Source of the DNA: Hexactinellida sp. DTS-2022
Taxonomy: Eukaryota > Porifera > Hexactinellida
Direction of reading: 5' to 3'
NCBI GenBank assembly: GCA_028753945.1
Contig: JAPNXP010000002.1
Span: forward strand, 10,106,001-10,170,000
Length of the DNA: 64,000 bases
Shown: piece by piece, positions 1 to 11,190 of the stretch
How the letters are laid out: every line of letters begins with the position of its first letter
Position numbering within the stretch: the stretch's first letter is position 1
The notes under the pieces: generated by a model
What the model was told of the DNA's origin: nothing
The model's input: the letters and a program-made list of their open reading frames with translations, nothing else
Database searches by the model: none
Position numbers and translations under genes: made by a program

Positions 1-205
1 TAAACTCTAGAGCTTAGATCTTACCATCTATTCACATCAATATCCCACTACAAACTCATTTGAAGTACAAATGAGACTCTTAACCAAATGGTCACTCTTC
101 TATAAATTTACATACCCATATATGGTGGTGTCATTTCAGAAATGAAACCATGAACTTCGTAATTAAATAATAACCTAGAGCTTAGTTCTAACTTCCTAGT
201 AACAT
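1..205 (-). repeat. Dispersed repeat R1, copy 1
   Basis: The reverse complement aligns by eye with 21598-21790. Both contain a CACCATATATGGG core, a shared GATATTGATGTGA block and AGCTCTAG near the ends. A partial match (CATACCCATATATGG) also occurs near 15793. The copy may continue left of the window. No coding capacity is seen. Confidence 0.6.
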
Positions 206-1170
206 CATTAATCCATTTTAAGTTAGATGGTATAGTTATCAAATACTACTTCGTAAATTTAATCGTGTGGGGATTCTTTACGGCCTTTTTCTCAATATAA
301 TATAAATGTCGGTGTTTGGGGGCTAATGTCACGGAGTGTGACGAAATCAAGATAGGTTAAGAGCTCAAATTTTTTCTACAGGTTCTATACCACTAACATT
401 TAGCTACGAGTGATTGAATAAGCAAAAAACACCAAACTTCTAACAAATAGAGAAACAATCTCAAAATAAAATAAACAATCAAAGATCATTACCTTCAGAC
501 GCTCTCCCGTTCAAATTCGTTGATTGAATTTCGAAATCTCTTTCTATGGAAATTTGCTTCGAAAGATTATGCTTTTATATAGTTGAATTGAACTAGAGAA
601 CATTCTAGAACAATTAGAAAGTAAGTAATTGCTTGACTATGTCTATGTTATATTGAATAGACGCGCATAACTGTATATTAAAAGAATCCATACCTAGACA
701 AAACAATTCATACGCACTTGAATGAATGAATTCTTATCTATTTTTAGGCTGGCCCAGTTACGAGGTTACTTTGAAGTATTCAGAGAATCTATAGACATGT
801 TCTGTAGTGATTTATCAGTTTCCTATAAGGGACACCGTTAGGCAGTAAATAAGGATAGTTCTATAAACTGGAATAGAAACTTGCATAGGAATCCTGGTCA
901 CCTATAAATCTTTAGATAGAAAATATCGGAACTAAATAACAAAGAGAGAAATTATAAATAAGATTAAGGAATTTTTTGATGAGTTATTTGGAAAAAGGTG
1001 TAAATCTATGAGAAAGATTTTGACAGTAAAGATGCATTCCAAAACTAAAGAATAATAGTGAAATAAAGGACAACACCTAATTGTTATAATACAAAAAAAG
1101 CTAAGAGAAATTCTAAGAATTAATATTGATATAATAAATTGAAATTTCAAACCATTCGTTCAGGCAGTAT
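206..1170. other. AT-rich stretch, nothing recognised
   Basis: AT-rich sequence with only short chance frames on both strands. I see no repeat, tRNA or conserved protein motif. Confidence 0.5.
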
Positions 1171-1174
1171 TCGG

Positions 1175-1510
1175 TTAAGTTTGACTCTATTGATGCATAT
1201 TTCTCTAATATAGACTCACACTGAAACAGGCACTACCTGATAGGGAAAGGGACAGACTGTCCACTTAATATATTGTCTGACTGAGTCAACTTTGTTTGAC
1301 TGTAATTATGCATATTTCTCTAATATAGCACATACCTCAACAGGCCCTAAAGCGTCAGGGGTATTTGGAGACAATATCCACAGTATATATTGTTTGACGG
1401 AGTCGACTTTGGTTTGACTCTAATTATGCATATTTCTCTAATATAGACCCAAACATCAAAAGCACTAACGGCCAGGGGGAGCTTGAGACTATCCACTGTT
1501 TACATTGTTT
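1175..1510 (+). repeat. Array of about 118-bp repeats (family S), three diverged units
   Basis: The block GCATATTTCTCTAATATAG recurs at 1195, 1310 and 1429, giving periods of 115-119 bp. Each unit also has a variant of CAACAGGCACTA..GGCCAGGG, a TCCAC..ATATTGTTTG block and CTTTGGTTTGACTCTAATTATG. The same unit forms the array at 51822-52262. Confidence 0.75.
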
Positions 1511-1511
1511 C

Positions 1512-1760
1512 ACCCAATAAATAAATAAATAAATAAGGAACAGATAAACTTACATGACGTATAGGTGTGGAGTGGTATAAATAATACAGAAGTTGTCCAG
1601 TAGATGGAGAGGATATAACTTGATAGTCTTTGTCTGAGCAAACGGAGCTTCTCGAGAGACGACACCGGTCGATAGATTCCATGTTATGAACCAAGCGGGA
1701 TTCAGGTACGTGAAGGTAATTCTCCTATCGCATAGAGAGGAATTAATGAGCGATTTGATT
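1512..1760 (+). repeat. Dispersed repeat C, copy 1
   Basis: Starts with an AATA microsatellite (about 1517-1536). It contains AGATTCCATGTTATGA, GCGGGATTCAGGTACGT and TCGCATAGAGAGGAATTA. It matches 41715-42055 in reverse orientation and, in part, 2120-2290 in the same orientation. Non-coding. Confidence 0.7.
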
Positions 1761-2119
1761 TAGAATACAGTCGAAATCGAGTGTTTTGACAACGGCTTGT
1801 TTGTCTCACCGAGTTTATTGCAAGTCAAATTCTTGTGTATACCTCAAACACGAGGAGGAAAAGATTTCTACATAACAAAATTAAAATGTATGCGAATAAC
1901 TTTTCTGGAAGATTTTCGTTAGTACAAGTGTTTTATAACAAGTCACTTACAGGAATACAGTCTGTAGAGAAATAAAGAGGAGACAAACATCTCACAAATT
2001 AACAAATAAATTCAGGGAGATCTCCAGGTAACAAGATTAACCGTTAGTACAAGTGTCAAACCGAATCCCATACCTGAATAGCGTCTGTAGACTGTAGCTC
2101 AGATAAAAGAGCGTAAACT

Positions 2120-2290
2120 TTTCGCAAAAAGAGAGAGAACGATCGTATGAGCAAACAGAACTTCTCGAGAGAAGTTAGAGCTTGATAGATTCCATGTTAT
2201 GAGCTAAGCGGGATTCAGGTACGTATAGATGTAATTCTCCAATCGCATAGAGAGGAATTAAGAACCGGGTTTTATTGATAAATTAGAATA
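2120..2290 (+). repeat. Dispersed repeat C, copy 2 (partial)
   Basis: Shares GAACTTCTCGAGAGAAG, GATAGATTCCATGTTATGAG and ATCGCATAGAGAGGAATTA with copy 1. It is about 500 bp downstream of copy 1 in the same orientation. Short blocks such as GTTAGTACAAGTGT also recur at 1918 and 2043, so the whole 1.5-2.3 kb stretch looks like a rearranged repeat cluster. Confidence 0.6.
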
Positions 2291-3120
2291 AAGGCGAAAT
2301 CGAGTGCTATTGATAAATACTCAAAGAATATCAAAACAGATAGAAGGAATCGTCCTGAAATGCGTTACATACCGGTCTCAGGTCAAAGGGTGTAAACATC
2401 AACTAAATTCAGGGAGATCTGCTGGGCTCTGTAGGTTGTCACTAAATACTGAAAACACTATAAATGGATTGGTAAAATAAATATAATTAGTGCAAGATTA
2501 ATTAAGCACCTGTTATACTTTCATCTGGTCGGCTCTGCTCTCAAACATATGTAATATATGTTTTCCATCACACCTACAGAACAAATCTTTCCTTTGAAAC
2601 TCGTGAGCGCTGCACAACTTGTGTAGCATCCTAACTCCTACGGTAAAGAGCTGAGAAGCACGGTTGATTGGAATACTAGTTACGAAACGGAACTTACTCG
2701 AGTCAAACTTGAGAGCTATTGGTCATCTCCGGACACGACACTGAATGATTGAATGCTTCCTACGGAATCTCCTATAGAGCAGCCAGATAAGGGAGTTACG
2801 GGAGTATCAGGTAGAGGAGGAACATACGTACCTGATCAAATACATCGATAAACGTATTTACACTCTTACTTTTTGACTGAGGAATCATGCATGTTTCTTT
2901 AATTTAGATATCATATTAGCGGAATATGTCGAGCTGTTTTAATGTATTTGTGATATTTCTCCACCCATTATATTTCAGACTAGTTCTTGAATCAATCGAA
3001 TCAAAATACATTTGATATAAAATTGTGTCGTTTTCTAGTAGCCTAGTGAAGTCATTAGTATTACCAGTAAATTGAAAATCACAGGCTATGCAAATTCGTA
3101 TACAATACTCCAAATTAGAA
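2291..3120. other. No gene recognised
   Basis: AT-rich. Around 2745-2830 there is a stretch resembling 16506-16620 (GATTGAATGCTTCC, then a GTATCAG..AGG block), so part is again dispersed repeat. The only sizeable frame (2916-3113, minus) has no recognisable motif. Confidence 0.4.
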
Positions 3121-3124
3121 GAAA

Positions 3125-3365
3125 CGAGTGTACCATGGACAATTATGGACTTACGCGGAGGGAGTAGAGCATCACACTACAGGGCACGATCCGATTCTCG
3201 CCGCAAGCGAACATCTTTGAGGAAAAAATGTCCACTGCTGGATTAGAGAGATAAAGTTAAATGGAATGAGAATACCATGGACAATTATGGACTTACACGA
3301 GTCGGATTGTGAGACAGCAGAGGATCACAGGACAGGGCAGATCCGATTGCAGTCATGGTAGAAAG
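3125..3365 (+). repeat. Two-copy direct repeat, about 144-bp offset
   Basis: TACCATGGACAATTATGGAC occurs at about 3131 and again at about 3275. Each is followed by a related block (AGCATCACA..CAGGGCA..ATCCGATT versus AGGATCACAGGACAGGGCAGATCCGATT). Confidence 0.7.
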
Positions 3366-3369
3366 ATTA

Positions 3370-3475
3370 TTACTGTGCCGACTATACTATAGTATAGTGG
3401 CCCAGTATTGAAATGACTGCTTGTTTTTAGTTCTTAGTCCGTATCCGCTCTACAGGCCAGAGTTAGATTTCTCCG
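3370..3475 (+). repeat. Palindrome-bearing repeat K, copy 1
   Basis: TGTGCCGACTATACTATAGT runs into TATAGTGGCCCAGTATT, forming a near-perfect palindrome (ACTATACTATAGTATAGT). It is followed by AGTCCGTATCC and CAGAG. The same order occurs at 7255-7350, with a shorter version at 7200. Confidence 0.65.
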
Positions 3476-4149
3476 GAGCTCAAATTTTTAGCATCGGTGA
3501 CCGTATCCCATATGTTACAGATGTGCATCTCGATCCAAATTTTTAATAAACCATTTTTTTATACCACTTTGACACCTTTGAAAATTTGGCTGGTCCATAA
3601 CTCAAAAATTGTTGTACTAAACCCGAAATTTTTATTTAACCATTGGATTCACCCTAAAATTTTGCTTCAGATTGGAGAAGAGGAAATTTAATAAAGCGTT
3701 TAATTCATGCCATAAATGGGTGTTGAAATTTCTTTGTTTACTCACACTTCAGATTCACTAAAACTGTAAAATCAAATTCCATTGTTTCAACATATAATAA
3801 ATTTAATGATTTAACTTGTTAAATCTTTTACTATTGTTTCAACTTGCGATAATTATATTGATTTAAACTTGTGAATTCGAGCTGGCTTCTATTTAATTGT
3901 ATTACAATACAATGGATTAAATAAAATAAAATATTATGAGAAATTTATGACTCAACTCAACTCACCGTTGGTAACATTGCTAAAATAATTAAAAACTATA
4001 TAAATAATTTATTATCAATACATAATCAATGAATGTCATTAAACTCAAGATGGTTTAAGATAGAAACAAACTTTAAATATATCAACTGTTCCTTTGTCCT
4101 GTAGCAACTTATTAAATGAGTCTAAACACCATGAGGCGTTCATGACATT
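3476..4149. other. No gene recognised
   Basis: Strongly AT-rich sequence. The frame at 3497-3691 shows no family motif and is probably chance. Confidence 0.4.
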
Positions 4150-4285
4150 GAGGGAAAAAAAAATCAAAAATTGCAGCTGTGCCGACAGCATTTTCATTGG
4201 AGGCACTATCAATTACCCAGCCAGTAGCCACCAAAAGATAGTGCCTATAAAGGGAAATGCGTCGGCACAGCTACATTTTTTTGGA
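4150..4285. mobile_element. Small palindromic MITE, family G copy 1
   Basis: Inverted ends: AGCTGTGCCGACAGCATTT at left and the complement of AAATGCGTCGGCACAGCT at right, inside A-rich/T-rich flanks. Inner inverted blocks AGGCACTAT and ATAGTGCCT surround a short loop. About 135 bp and non-coding. Related copies lie at 7448-7542 and 8988-9117. Confidence 0.75.
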
Positions 4286-5182
4286 TAAAAATCGAAATAC
4301 AAATGATTTGAAATGATTTTATATATTTAAATTGTTGGAAAATATTTTGATAGCATAAGTTTTATAACAAACAATATAGTATGTATGTATAAAATTTATA
4401 TTATGTTTACTCATTTAAATGATGATATAGTAGATTATACTAAAATTAAATACATAAATCATTTCTATCTTTGTTGGCCCACTGACTTCCGAGTATTTCA
4501 AACCAATTTCAGAGATTGTAACACTCGGTTAAATTAGAGCAAGCATTTCAACTCATTCTTTCTTCCGACTCAATTATACAATTTTGAATTTTCAGCATTT
4601 GTGACCCAACCAAAGAACCCAATATATTTATTTTGCAAAGTTGCACTAAAATAGTAAATAAAGCATATTACTTGATATAAGTATACTATCGCCGATTGAA
4701 AATACGTATAACTAAATTTGATTTGCTTGCATATTTAGAATAAATAGTTAGTTAGGAAACCCCAGTGCTAATTAGACAAACCCGTTTCGCTGTACGAACT
4801 TAAATAATAATTAACCATAATATCAGAAAAGTAATTAAAAACATTTCTAGGATATGTAAAAATACTACTACAATTGATGCATACTCTATCCATAATCTAA
4901 TTGTTATTTCTATAGGAATATTCTAGGCTTTCATCCAGGAAAAAATTACCCCGCTCCTAGATTTTGTTAGAGCTCGTTCAGTTTTAATTTTGTACGCCTA
5001 GATTAGTCATCTTGTATTAAGTCTGTGGGACCAAGTCTCGATATTGTAAGCCTAGAATCGATTTTTGTACGCCTAGATAAAAATCCTGCCAAATTACGCT
5101 CCTTTAGGCGCGCCCAAGCACGCCTGGATAACACTCTGGATTATTCCTACTATATTTATTTCCACGGAAAGAATTGGTTAGA
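4286..5182. other. No gene recognised
   Basis: AT-rich sequence without a recognisable protein, RNA or repeat. Confidence 0.4.
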
Positions 5183-6772
5183 AAAACAGGCAGGGACAGA
5201 TTATGGGGTATGGAGGCCCCTGGGCACCAGCGTCCTCAGAGGTCCCTCCCACTGTTGGACGGACACAAGCACACCTCGTTCTCCGTGTTGTAAGAGCATA
5301 ATCGTTGCAATAGAAATTCCTGTAGATATAGCATCAGTGTTGCCAACCCTACAGCTTTTTTCCCTTTTTTCTCCCATCTTCCCGACCTCCCGCCAAACTT
5401 TTCAAAGTCCCGCTTTTTTGGAAATTGTTTATATATTTAGATTTTATGATATATAAGTAAATAACGGAATTTTTTGCTAAAATTAGTCAAGTTACGAGTA
5501 CCAGTTTTGTTCTACTCGTATTACTTGTAAGTTAGCTAATTAACAATTTCTTCGAAATTCGAATTAAATATAATTGTAGTGTATTAATAGGTGGGCTAAG
5601 GAATCTTAAGAATATCCAGATGGCCTTGTGCCTGCATTCTGCAGAGAGTTGTTATACTGGATACGATGGTGAATTTCTTTCTCGTTTAGTTTATATGTCG
5701 ATCTATGGAACCACGGGTGGAATGAGCTTTTCACACGTTTTACAAATTTTATTGTCTAATAGTACTTCGTTGCTCCGGAATGTCAAAGTCAAACTGAAAG
5801 TTAATTCAACTTCAATTGAAAGTGAAAATGGGATTTTTCAATTTATACCTTTTACCCCATGACAACGAAAGTTAAATCGTCAAGAAAATCCTTGAAATCT
5901 CAAGAAAAATGTCCGTAAATTACGAGAACGTTTGAAGATATTTCTGTCTGCTACATCTACGTACAGTATATCTATTAAAAATACATACTTTGTAGAAATT
6001 TAAAATTCATTAATCTATCTATTTCGTTTTTGTTGTATTAATGCATGCATACATTGGGTCAATACGAGATACGCAGGAAGAAATTTGATTGAAATAACTA
6101 GAAAAAATGCGTTTCCTAATTGTAGATATTCAAACATACTAAATACTGATATTGTAACGTTCCAATCATGATAGATTCAAAGAAATAGCATATATTTTGA
6201 GGCTCCCGCTTTTCTCCCGCTATTCCATCTTCGACATCCCGCTATTTAGTATAACTCCTGACAAAATGGCAAAACCACCCGCTTTTTGGTTTCTAGAGGT
6301 TGGCATCCCGGATAGCATGTCATATAGGAATTACGGCATAAAAATCATAGCATCTTGCAAAAGGTGTTCGAGAACGCCTCGAATCACAGGCGAATATTTT
6401 TGTGAACGCCAAGAACGGTCGTGGGTCATATATAATTCAAATTCCAACCACAAATTAGTAACCATAAGAACATGATATAACTATTAACTTAAGCCTAGCA
6501 TGTATTTACTAAAGGATCAAAGTGTCCAACTGTGGTCTATACAAAGTTCAAAATCAAAATATTTAAAAAGATAGTAATAATTAGGATACAATTAGATAAT
6601 TTTGAAATAGATAATCGCAATGAGGGACACTATCTAGTCACATTTTTGAGATGTGATAATGTATGCGCAATAGGATTACTAAGGGAACCAAAGGCCCACG
6701 AGGCCCCTGTGGTCAGAGGCCCCTGGGCACTGGCCCAGTAGGCCCGTCCGTTAATCCGGCCCTGAAAACAGG
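5183..6772. mobile_element. Non-autonomous hAT element with 8-bp target duplication
   Basis: The element runs 5191-6764 and is flanked by perfect 8-bp direct repeats AAAACAGG (5183-5190 and 6765-6772). Its ends are inverted: CAGGGACAGATTA at left, and CAGGGCCGGATTAACGG when the right end is read inward. Both are followed by GGCCCCTGGGCAC-type blocks. This is the TIR and duplication pattern of the hAT superfamily. No transposase remains. Frames at 5025-5456 and 5620-5862 have no motif. A second pair of inverted ends (TGCCAACC near 5341, GGTTGGCAT near 6299) suggests a nested insertion. A fragment of the same family is at 38942. Confidence 0.85.
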
Positions 6773-7195
6773 TTACGACCGTACAAATTATCCTATCAAT
6801 TGGCTAGCAACAGCTAGAAAATCTCTTTCCCCCCCTCTATACTACTTATACTGTCCCTAATAAGATCAAATGGACTGTGTTAACTAAAATGTCTATCTAG
6901 TGTTACTGTGTTAATAAAATATAATAAATAAATATATAAATGATTAGAATCATCCGAATCTAAAAGAAAATGCAAAAAATAAAGTATGATTAAATGGTAT
7001 ATTTAATTACATAATACTTACCTAGAGTGTCAGTCCGTGTTGTTGATCTAGAAGATACAAAGCAAGGCAGTAAATTAAATACTGGTTCACAACTTAGTAG
7101 ACACAGTGAAATGTGCTGAAAAGAAAGTATACTCTGAATATTTATTACCATCTAGATTTTTAGGAATACGGAAGGCGTCTGGGATTTTATTTAAA
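6773..7195. other. No gene recognised
   Basis: AT-rich spacer between the hAT element and repeat K. Nothing identifiable. Confidence 0.4.
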
Positions 7196-7350
7196 TTTTA
7201 AATGTGCCGACTACTACGTAGTGGGCCAGATCTAAATCACTGCCTTGGGTCTTTTTACTGTGCCGACAATACTATAGTATAGTGGCCCAGTATTAATTTT
7301 ACTACTTTGGTATTATTATTATTATTGTAAGTCCGTATCCTCTCCACAGA
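7196..7350 (+). repeat. Repeat K, copies 2 and 3
   Basis: A short version (TGTGCCGACTACTACGTAGT, 7203) is followed by a full version (TGTGCCGACAATACTATAGT, 7259) with the GGCCCAGTATT and AGTCCGTATCC blocks seen at 3370-3450. A diverged relative (GTGTCGACTATGTAATGAG) lies at about 11956. Confidence 0.6.
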
Positions 7351-7447
7351 ACAGAGTTTTATTAACAGATGCTGTAATTTAATTGATCGAGAGTATATTC
7401 ATGCATCCAATCAGTTATTTGTGTTCCATCAGTGTTTTCAATCAGTT

Positions 7448-7542
7448 ATTTTTACAGCATTTTCTTTTGGAGGCACTATTAATTAACCAACGACCAAAAT
7501 ATAGTCCCTCCATAATGCTGTTGGCTCAGATGTAACTTTAGA
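7448..7542. mobile_element. Palindromic MITE, family G copy 2 (degraded)
   Basis: Contains ACAGCATTTTC, GGAGGCACTATTAATTA, ATAGTCCCTCC and AATGCTGTTGGCTCAGATGTA in the order seen in copy 1. The outer ends are eroded. Confidence 0.6.
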
Positions 7543-7655
7543 TTGTTTAACCAAAATTATAAAACAGTATGTATTTCTATATAGGGTAAACTCGGTTAGT
7601 AGGTACACTCGGATAGTACGTACTTATTTTCCATTCCCGAGGGGTACGTTATAAC

Positions 7656-8064
7656 CAGGGTTGCCGTGGGAGTGGAATTTCCATTCCCATCCCACAGGAT
7701 TTCTCTGAGAATTCCCACAGGGATCATCACAATGTGGATTCCAATATGGATCCTCTTATGAATCAGCAAATAAATACTGTGGGAATAAGATGGGAATGAG
7801 AATGGAAATTCCACACCAAATTATGACTTAATCAAAAATTCTAAAGAGGGATCATGCAAGATATGATGTCCATTTCCGGCGCAACATTGGTATAGGCGGC
7901 TATACATTTCAGAAATAAAGTAGTATTGAAAATGCCGGAACTGGCATAGGGCATTGTATCAGTTGTATTTGTATCCAATGGGAATATCCATAGGATAATA
8001 TCTGATTCCCATTCCCATGGGTATGGGAATCCCCATGGGAATTCCAATACCCACGGCAACCCTG
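7656..8064. mobile_element. MITE family H, copy 1 (GGTTGCCGTGGG ends)
   Basis: Inverted ends: CAGGGTTGCCGTGGG at left and CCCACGGCAACCCTG at right. The interior is full of CCCATTCCCAT / ATGGGAATGGG sub-repeats, so it folds extensively. A second copy is at 24468-24697. The CAGGG ends suggest hAT, but I could not find an 8-bp flanking duplication. Frames at 7596-8147 are by-products of the repeats. Confidence 0.8.
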
Positions 8065-8084
8065 GAACTTAAAACCGAGTTCTT

Positions 8085-8960
8085 CCTGCCTGTGCGTTTG
8101 CTTGCTTGCCTGAATAGTATTAGAGAGATAGATGATTTAAAACGCATATATAATTGGAATATAAACTTAATTTAATATGTTATTATCAGTAAACGAGTAC
8201 CGTTTTGCTTTGAATAAGCGCCCTGGCGCTTATTGTTTCGTGGGCCAAAATTATACTGATTTTTTTTTGAAAAATCCAGAAAATAATATTTAGGTCGGTT
8301 CTAATGGTTCTCACCGACAGTATACCTACCGAATTTGCCAAAATCAAAGGATTTTACTCCAGTTACAAACTAATGTGTTCAAATTTAATCATACCAATGT
8401 AATTTTTATTGACCCAGCGCTTATTCAAGCCCCCGGCAGTTATTCGGGGAATACAGTATGCTGATTTCGAAATTCGCATTTGCAAATCAGTTTTATAAAT
8501 ATATCTTGTGGTCGTTTACAAAGAGGTAAACAATTGGTTTAAATTCAGAATGAACCTTTTTAGTAATTCCAATTGCTTTTAACAAATTAACATTAATTAT
8601 TGTTTATTGGAAATACATCATGAAATCAAATGGCCTAATGTAACTCTCAGTTGTTATAATGGGTAAACAAGTATGCTGATAACAAATTTAATATGCACGA
8701 ATTTATGAGGTGACTAACTATTGTTGTTGATCGCAAATAGTTGTACAAATGAATGAAATAGAATGTACATGGAAGGCAAAGGATATTATAGGTAAATACA
8801 TGTACTAGTGAATAGACTGTGTCAACTGGAAATTGATTAATAATCATTGTTAGAAGTGGAGAATTTCAAAAACAAATAATAATAATTCCACAAATATATC
8901 TAGCTGCTAGCTAAGTGATTCATCGCGAAACGGACAAGACCGAAGCGAAGGGATCGTTAC
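8085..8960 (+). repeat. Dispersed repeat F, copy 1 (interrupted by a MITE)
   Basis: Shares with 16970-17350, 29024-29495 and 54058-54500 the order: GT-rich block, ATGTTATAATAGGTAAAC, TATGCTGATTTCGAA, then a GC-containing tail with GACCGAAG..GGCTCGTTAC. A TA-flanked MITE (8198-8458) splits the copy between GTAAACGAG and TGCTGATTTCG. No protein is recognised; it may be a retroposon. Confidence 0.65.
8198..8458 (+). mobile_element. TA-flanked MITE, family T copy 1, nested in repeat F
   Basis: Ends are TACCGTTTTGCTTTGAATAA at left and TTATTCGGGGAATACAGTA at right, with internal GGCGCTTATTGTTTCGTGGG and ACCCAGCGCTTATTC. Intact repeat F reads AAG-TA-TGCTGATTTC. Here the element sits at that TA, with TA on both sides. 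That gives a 2-bp TA (or 3-bp GTA) target duplication supported by an empty-site comparison. Confidence 0.8.
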
Positions 8961-8987
8961 TTATATATTACATTCCACCCTAGGGGA

Positions 8988-9117
8988 GAAAAAATTCAAA
9001 AATTACAGCTGAGCATACAGCATTTTCTTGTGGAAGCACTATTACTTTTGAGCCACCAAATATAATGCCTCCAAATGAGAATGCAGTCGGAACAGCTGTA
9101 ATTTTAGAATTTTTTAT
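8988..9117. mobile_element. Palindromic MITE, family G copy 3
   Basis: Outer inverted blocks AAAAATTACAGCTG and CAGCTGTAATTTT, inner AGCATTTTC..GGAAGCACTAT and TAATGCCTCC..GAGAATGCAG. Same architecture as 4150-4285. Confidence 0.7.
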
Positions 9118-10945
9118 TGTTAAATTGTAAACTTCAAATTTATACAATAAAGAATAATATACAATGGATTAAGAAAATATCATAGCAATGCCCAATAAAC
9201 TGTATTGTATTTATAATACAAGACTAGTGGCGTAGTGAGGCCGGGGCCTCCCCATCACAAGCACGGGTAACTTTTCTCAGTGCCCGGGCAATATTATATA
9301 ATGGTGTTGCATGTTGTATATGCATTTAAGGGCCTGTAACTCAAATACATATTGCACGGGCCTGGGTGCGCTTCTGAACAAGACAACAATGGTTCATACG
9401 AATCTATAACTAATATATTAGTATGTACGAGATGAAAATAAATAAATCCGGCCGGAAGTTAAGATTAAGGACGGTCGGGGCAAAGCAAATGTTGGCATTT
9501 AATAAGATTTACTTACGTCAATGTTCCGGGTTACTAAAAGATTGAGAAAAATATGTAAATATAAATTAATTACAGGAAAGACAGAAATATAGAAGGGTTC
9601 GATCCAAACTGCCCCATTTACTTTTAGGGGTACAAATTTTAGGTGATAAAAAAGTTAAAGGGCGTTCAAATCCAATCCTGGAAACAAAATTCGAATAAAT
9701 ATACAGTATTTAAAATATTTAAACTAAACACACCTTTCTTATCGCTTCGTCTTGGCCTATAAAAAGGACAGGTCTAAACTTATAATTGCATGTGTAAAGT
9801 TATACTTATACGTATGTACTATATATTCTACATAGTTTTAACATCGACAATGGAACCAGTGATGTTAATTTTAATTTTACTTTCCAAGCTTGAGAACTCT
9901 AAGTGAGTACAACAATTGCAAGTGGGTTACATGATCACGGTGTATCACACGTATATATCATAGATTATTGGAAGTTAGATTACATCATGCTGTTCAAAAT
10001 TCATGTGAATAAGAAAAATCAAAATAAATAAACTGACTGCAATCCGACGCCTAAAAGGTAAATTAGTTTTACCACAGAACAATATTGTGGTGTCTTCGAG
10101 AAACTACTTTGAATCAAAATTTTACAAATATACGCATAATAACCATGCGTAATATTTTACACAAAAGTAGCAAATCTAGTAAATTCAATGACATCATTAT
10201 TTCTAATACACCATAAAAAGTATTGATAGTTAGCTCACCAAAACCGGAACCCCCTCCCCCCACTCCCCGAGACTTTTCTTGGTGCCCAGGAATGGTTAGG
10301 TGGCCTAAAAATTGCACTTTCATAATAAAACAGCACAAACAAAGTATAACCTAACCGGATACAGTTGAAAACGGGTTTTTTGTCCATTTGATTATACTGT
10401 CTAGGCGACAAACAAATCCGAATATTTGATTACGAATTGTACGAATACTAAAACAATCTAACAAAGTTTCAAGACAAAAACTACAAGGAGACAAAAAACA
10501 GTTGTAAAACCCCGATTTCGACTGCATCCAGTTTTTCATGTTAATCAATAGTCATATTCGGTTGACCAAATAATTTTCACAATAATTTTTAGATTAGAAA
10601 TTCAAGTTTTCTGACAATATGATTTTTGGAATGAATAATACAGTGGTGGGCAAGTTTAGCTTTTTTGGGAGGTGGGAATTCTTTAAGATTTGTTTATACA
10701 TATCATTTTATATATTCTGACATAATGTTTTATAAGTTAAGCTTTTAGTTAGTCCATTTCATGAAAGAGATTGCTCTGCAGAGTTCGTCCATAAAGGACT
10801 CTATTTAGCAACACACAGGTTGGAATAATCGATAGGATATTGAGATAATCAGGTTTAAATTAGGTGCCCCTCGCAGATTATATCTGCATAAAATTTGCTG
10901 TCCAACCCCAGAAATCGTGCATATTAGATCAACCCTAACACGAGG
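9118..10945. other. No gene recognised
   Basis: Mostly AT-rich. A GC-richer patch at 9228-9375 (GTGGCGTAGTGAGGCCGGGG, then two CACGGGCCTGG-like pieces) resembles a hAT MITE end, but I could not pair its ends. Frames at 10114-10548 carry no recognisable motif. Confidence 0.35.
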
Positions 10946-11190
10946 TACCGTATTTCTCCGAATAAGCGCCGGGTCAATAAAAATGGTACTTGATGATAAA
11001 TTAAATGTCCATTAGTTTATAACTGAAGTGTAACTACATTTATTTAGGAAACTTCGGTATGTTTACTGCACTGTAACTGAGGACTATCATAATACACATA
11101 AATATATTTTCTGGATTTTACAATAAATTTTGAGAAGAAATTTGGCCCATGAAAATAATAGGCATCGGGCTTTTTAGGGGAAATATGGTA
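10946..11190 (-). mobile_element. TA-flanked MITE, family T copy 2
   Basis: Right-type end TACCGTATTTCTCCGAATAA at 10946 and a decayed left-type end near 11190, with GGCCCATGAAAATAATAGGC matching the complement of copy 1. The interior ATTTTCTGGATTTTACAATA corresponds to copy 1's complement. Confidence 0.65.

Noticed and set aside
5025-5456. 143-residue frame as a gene
   Set aside because: It straddles the border of a hAT MITE, has no family motif, and its composition follows the repeat.
7596-8147. Overlapping minus-strand frames rich in Pro/Gly/Met
   Set aside because: Produced by CCCATTCCCAT sub-repeats of MITE family H; no protein family.
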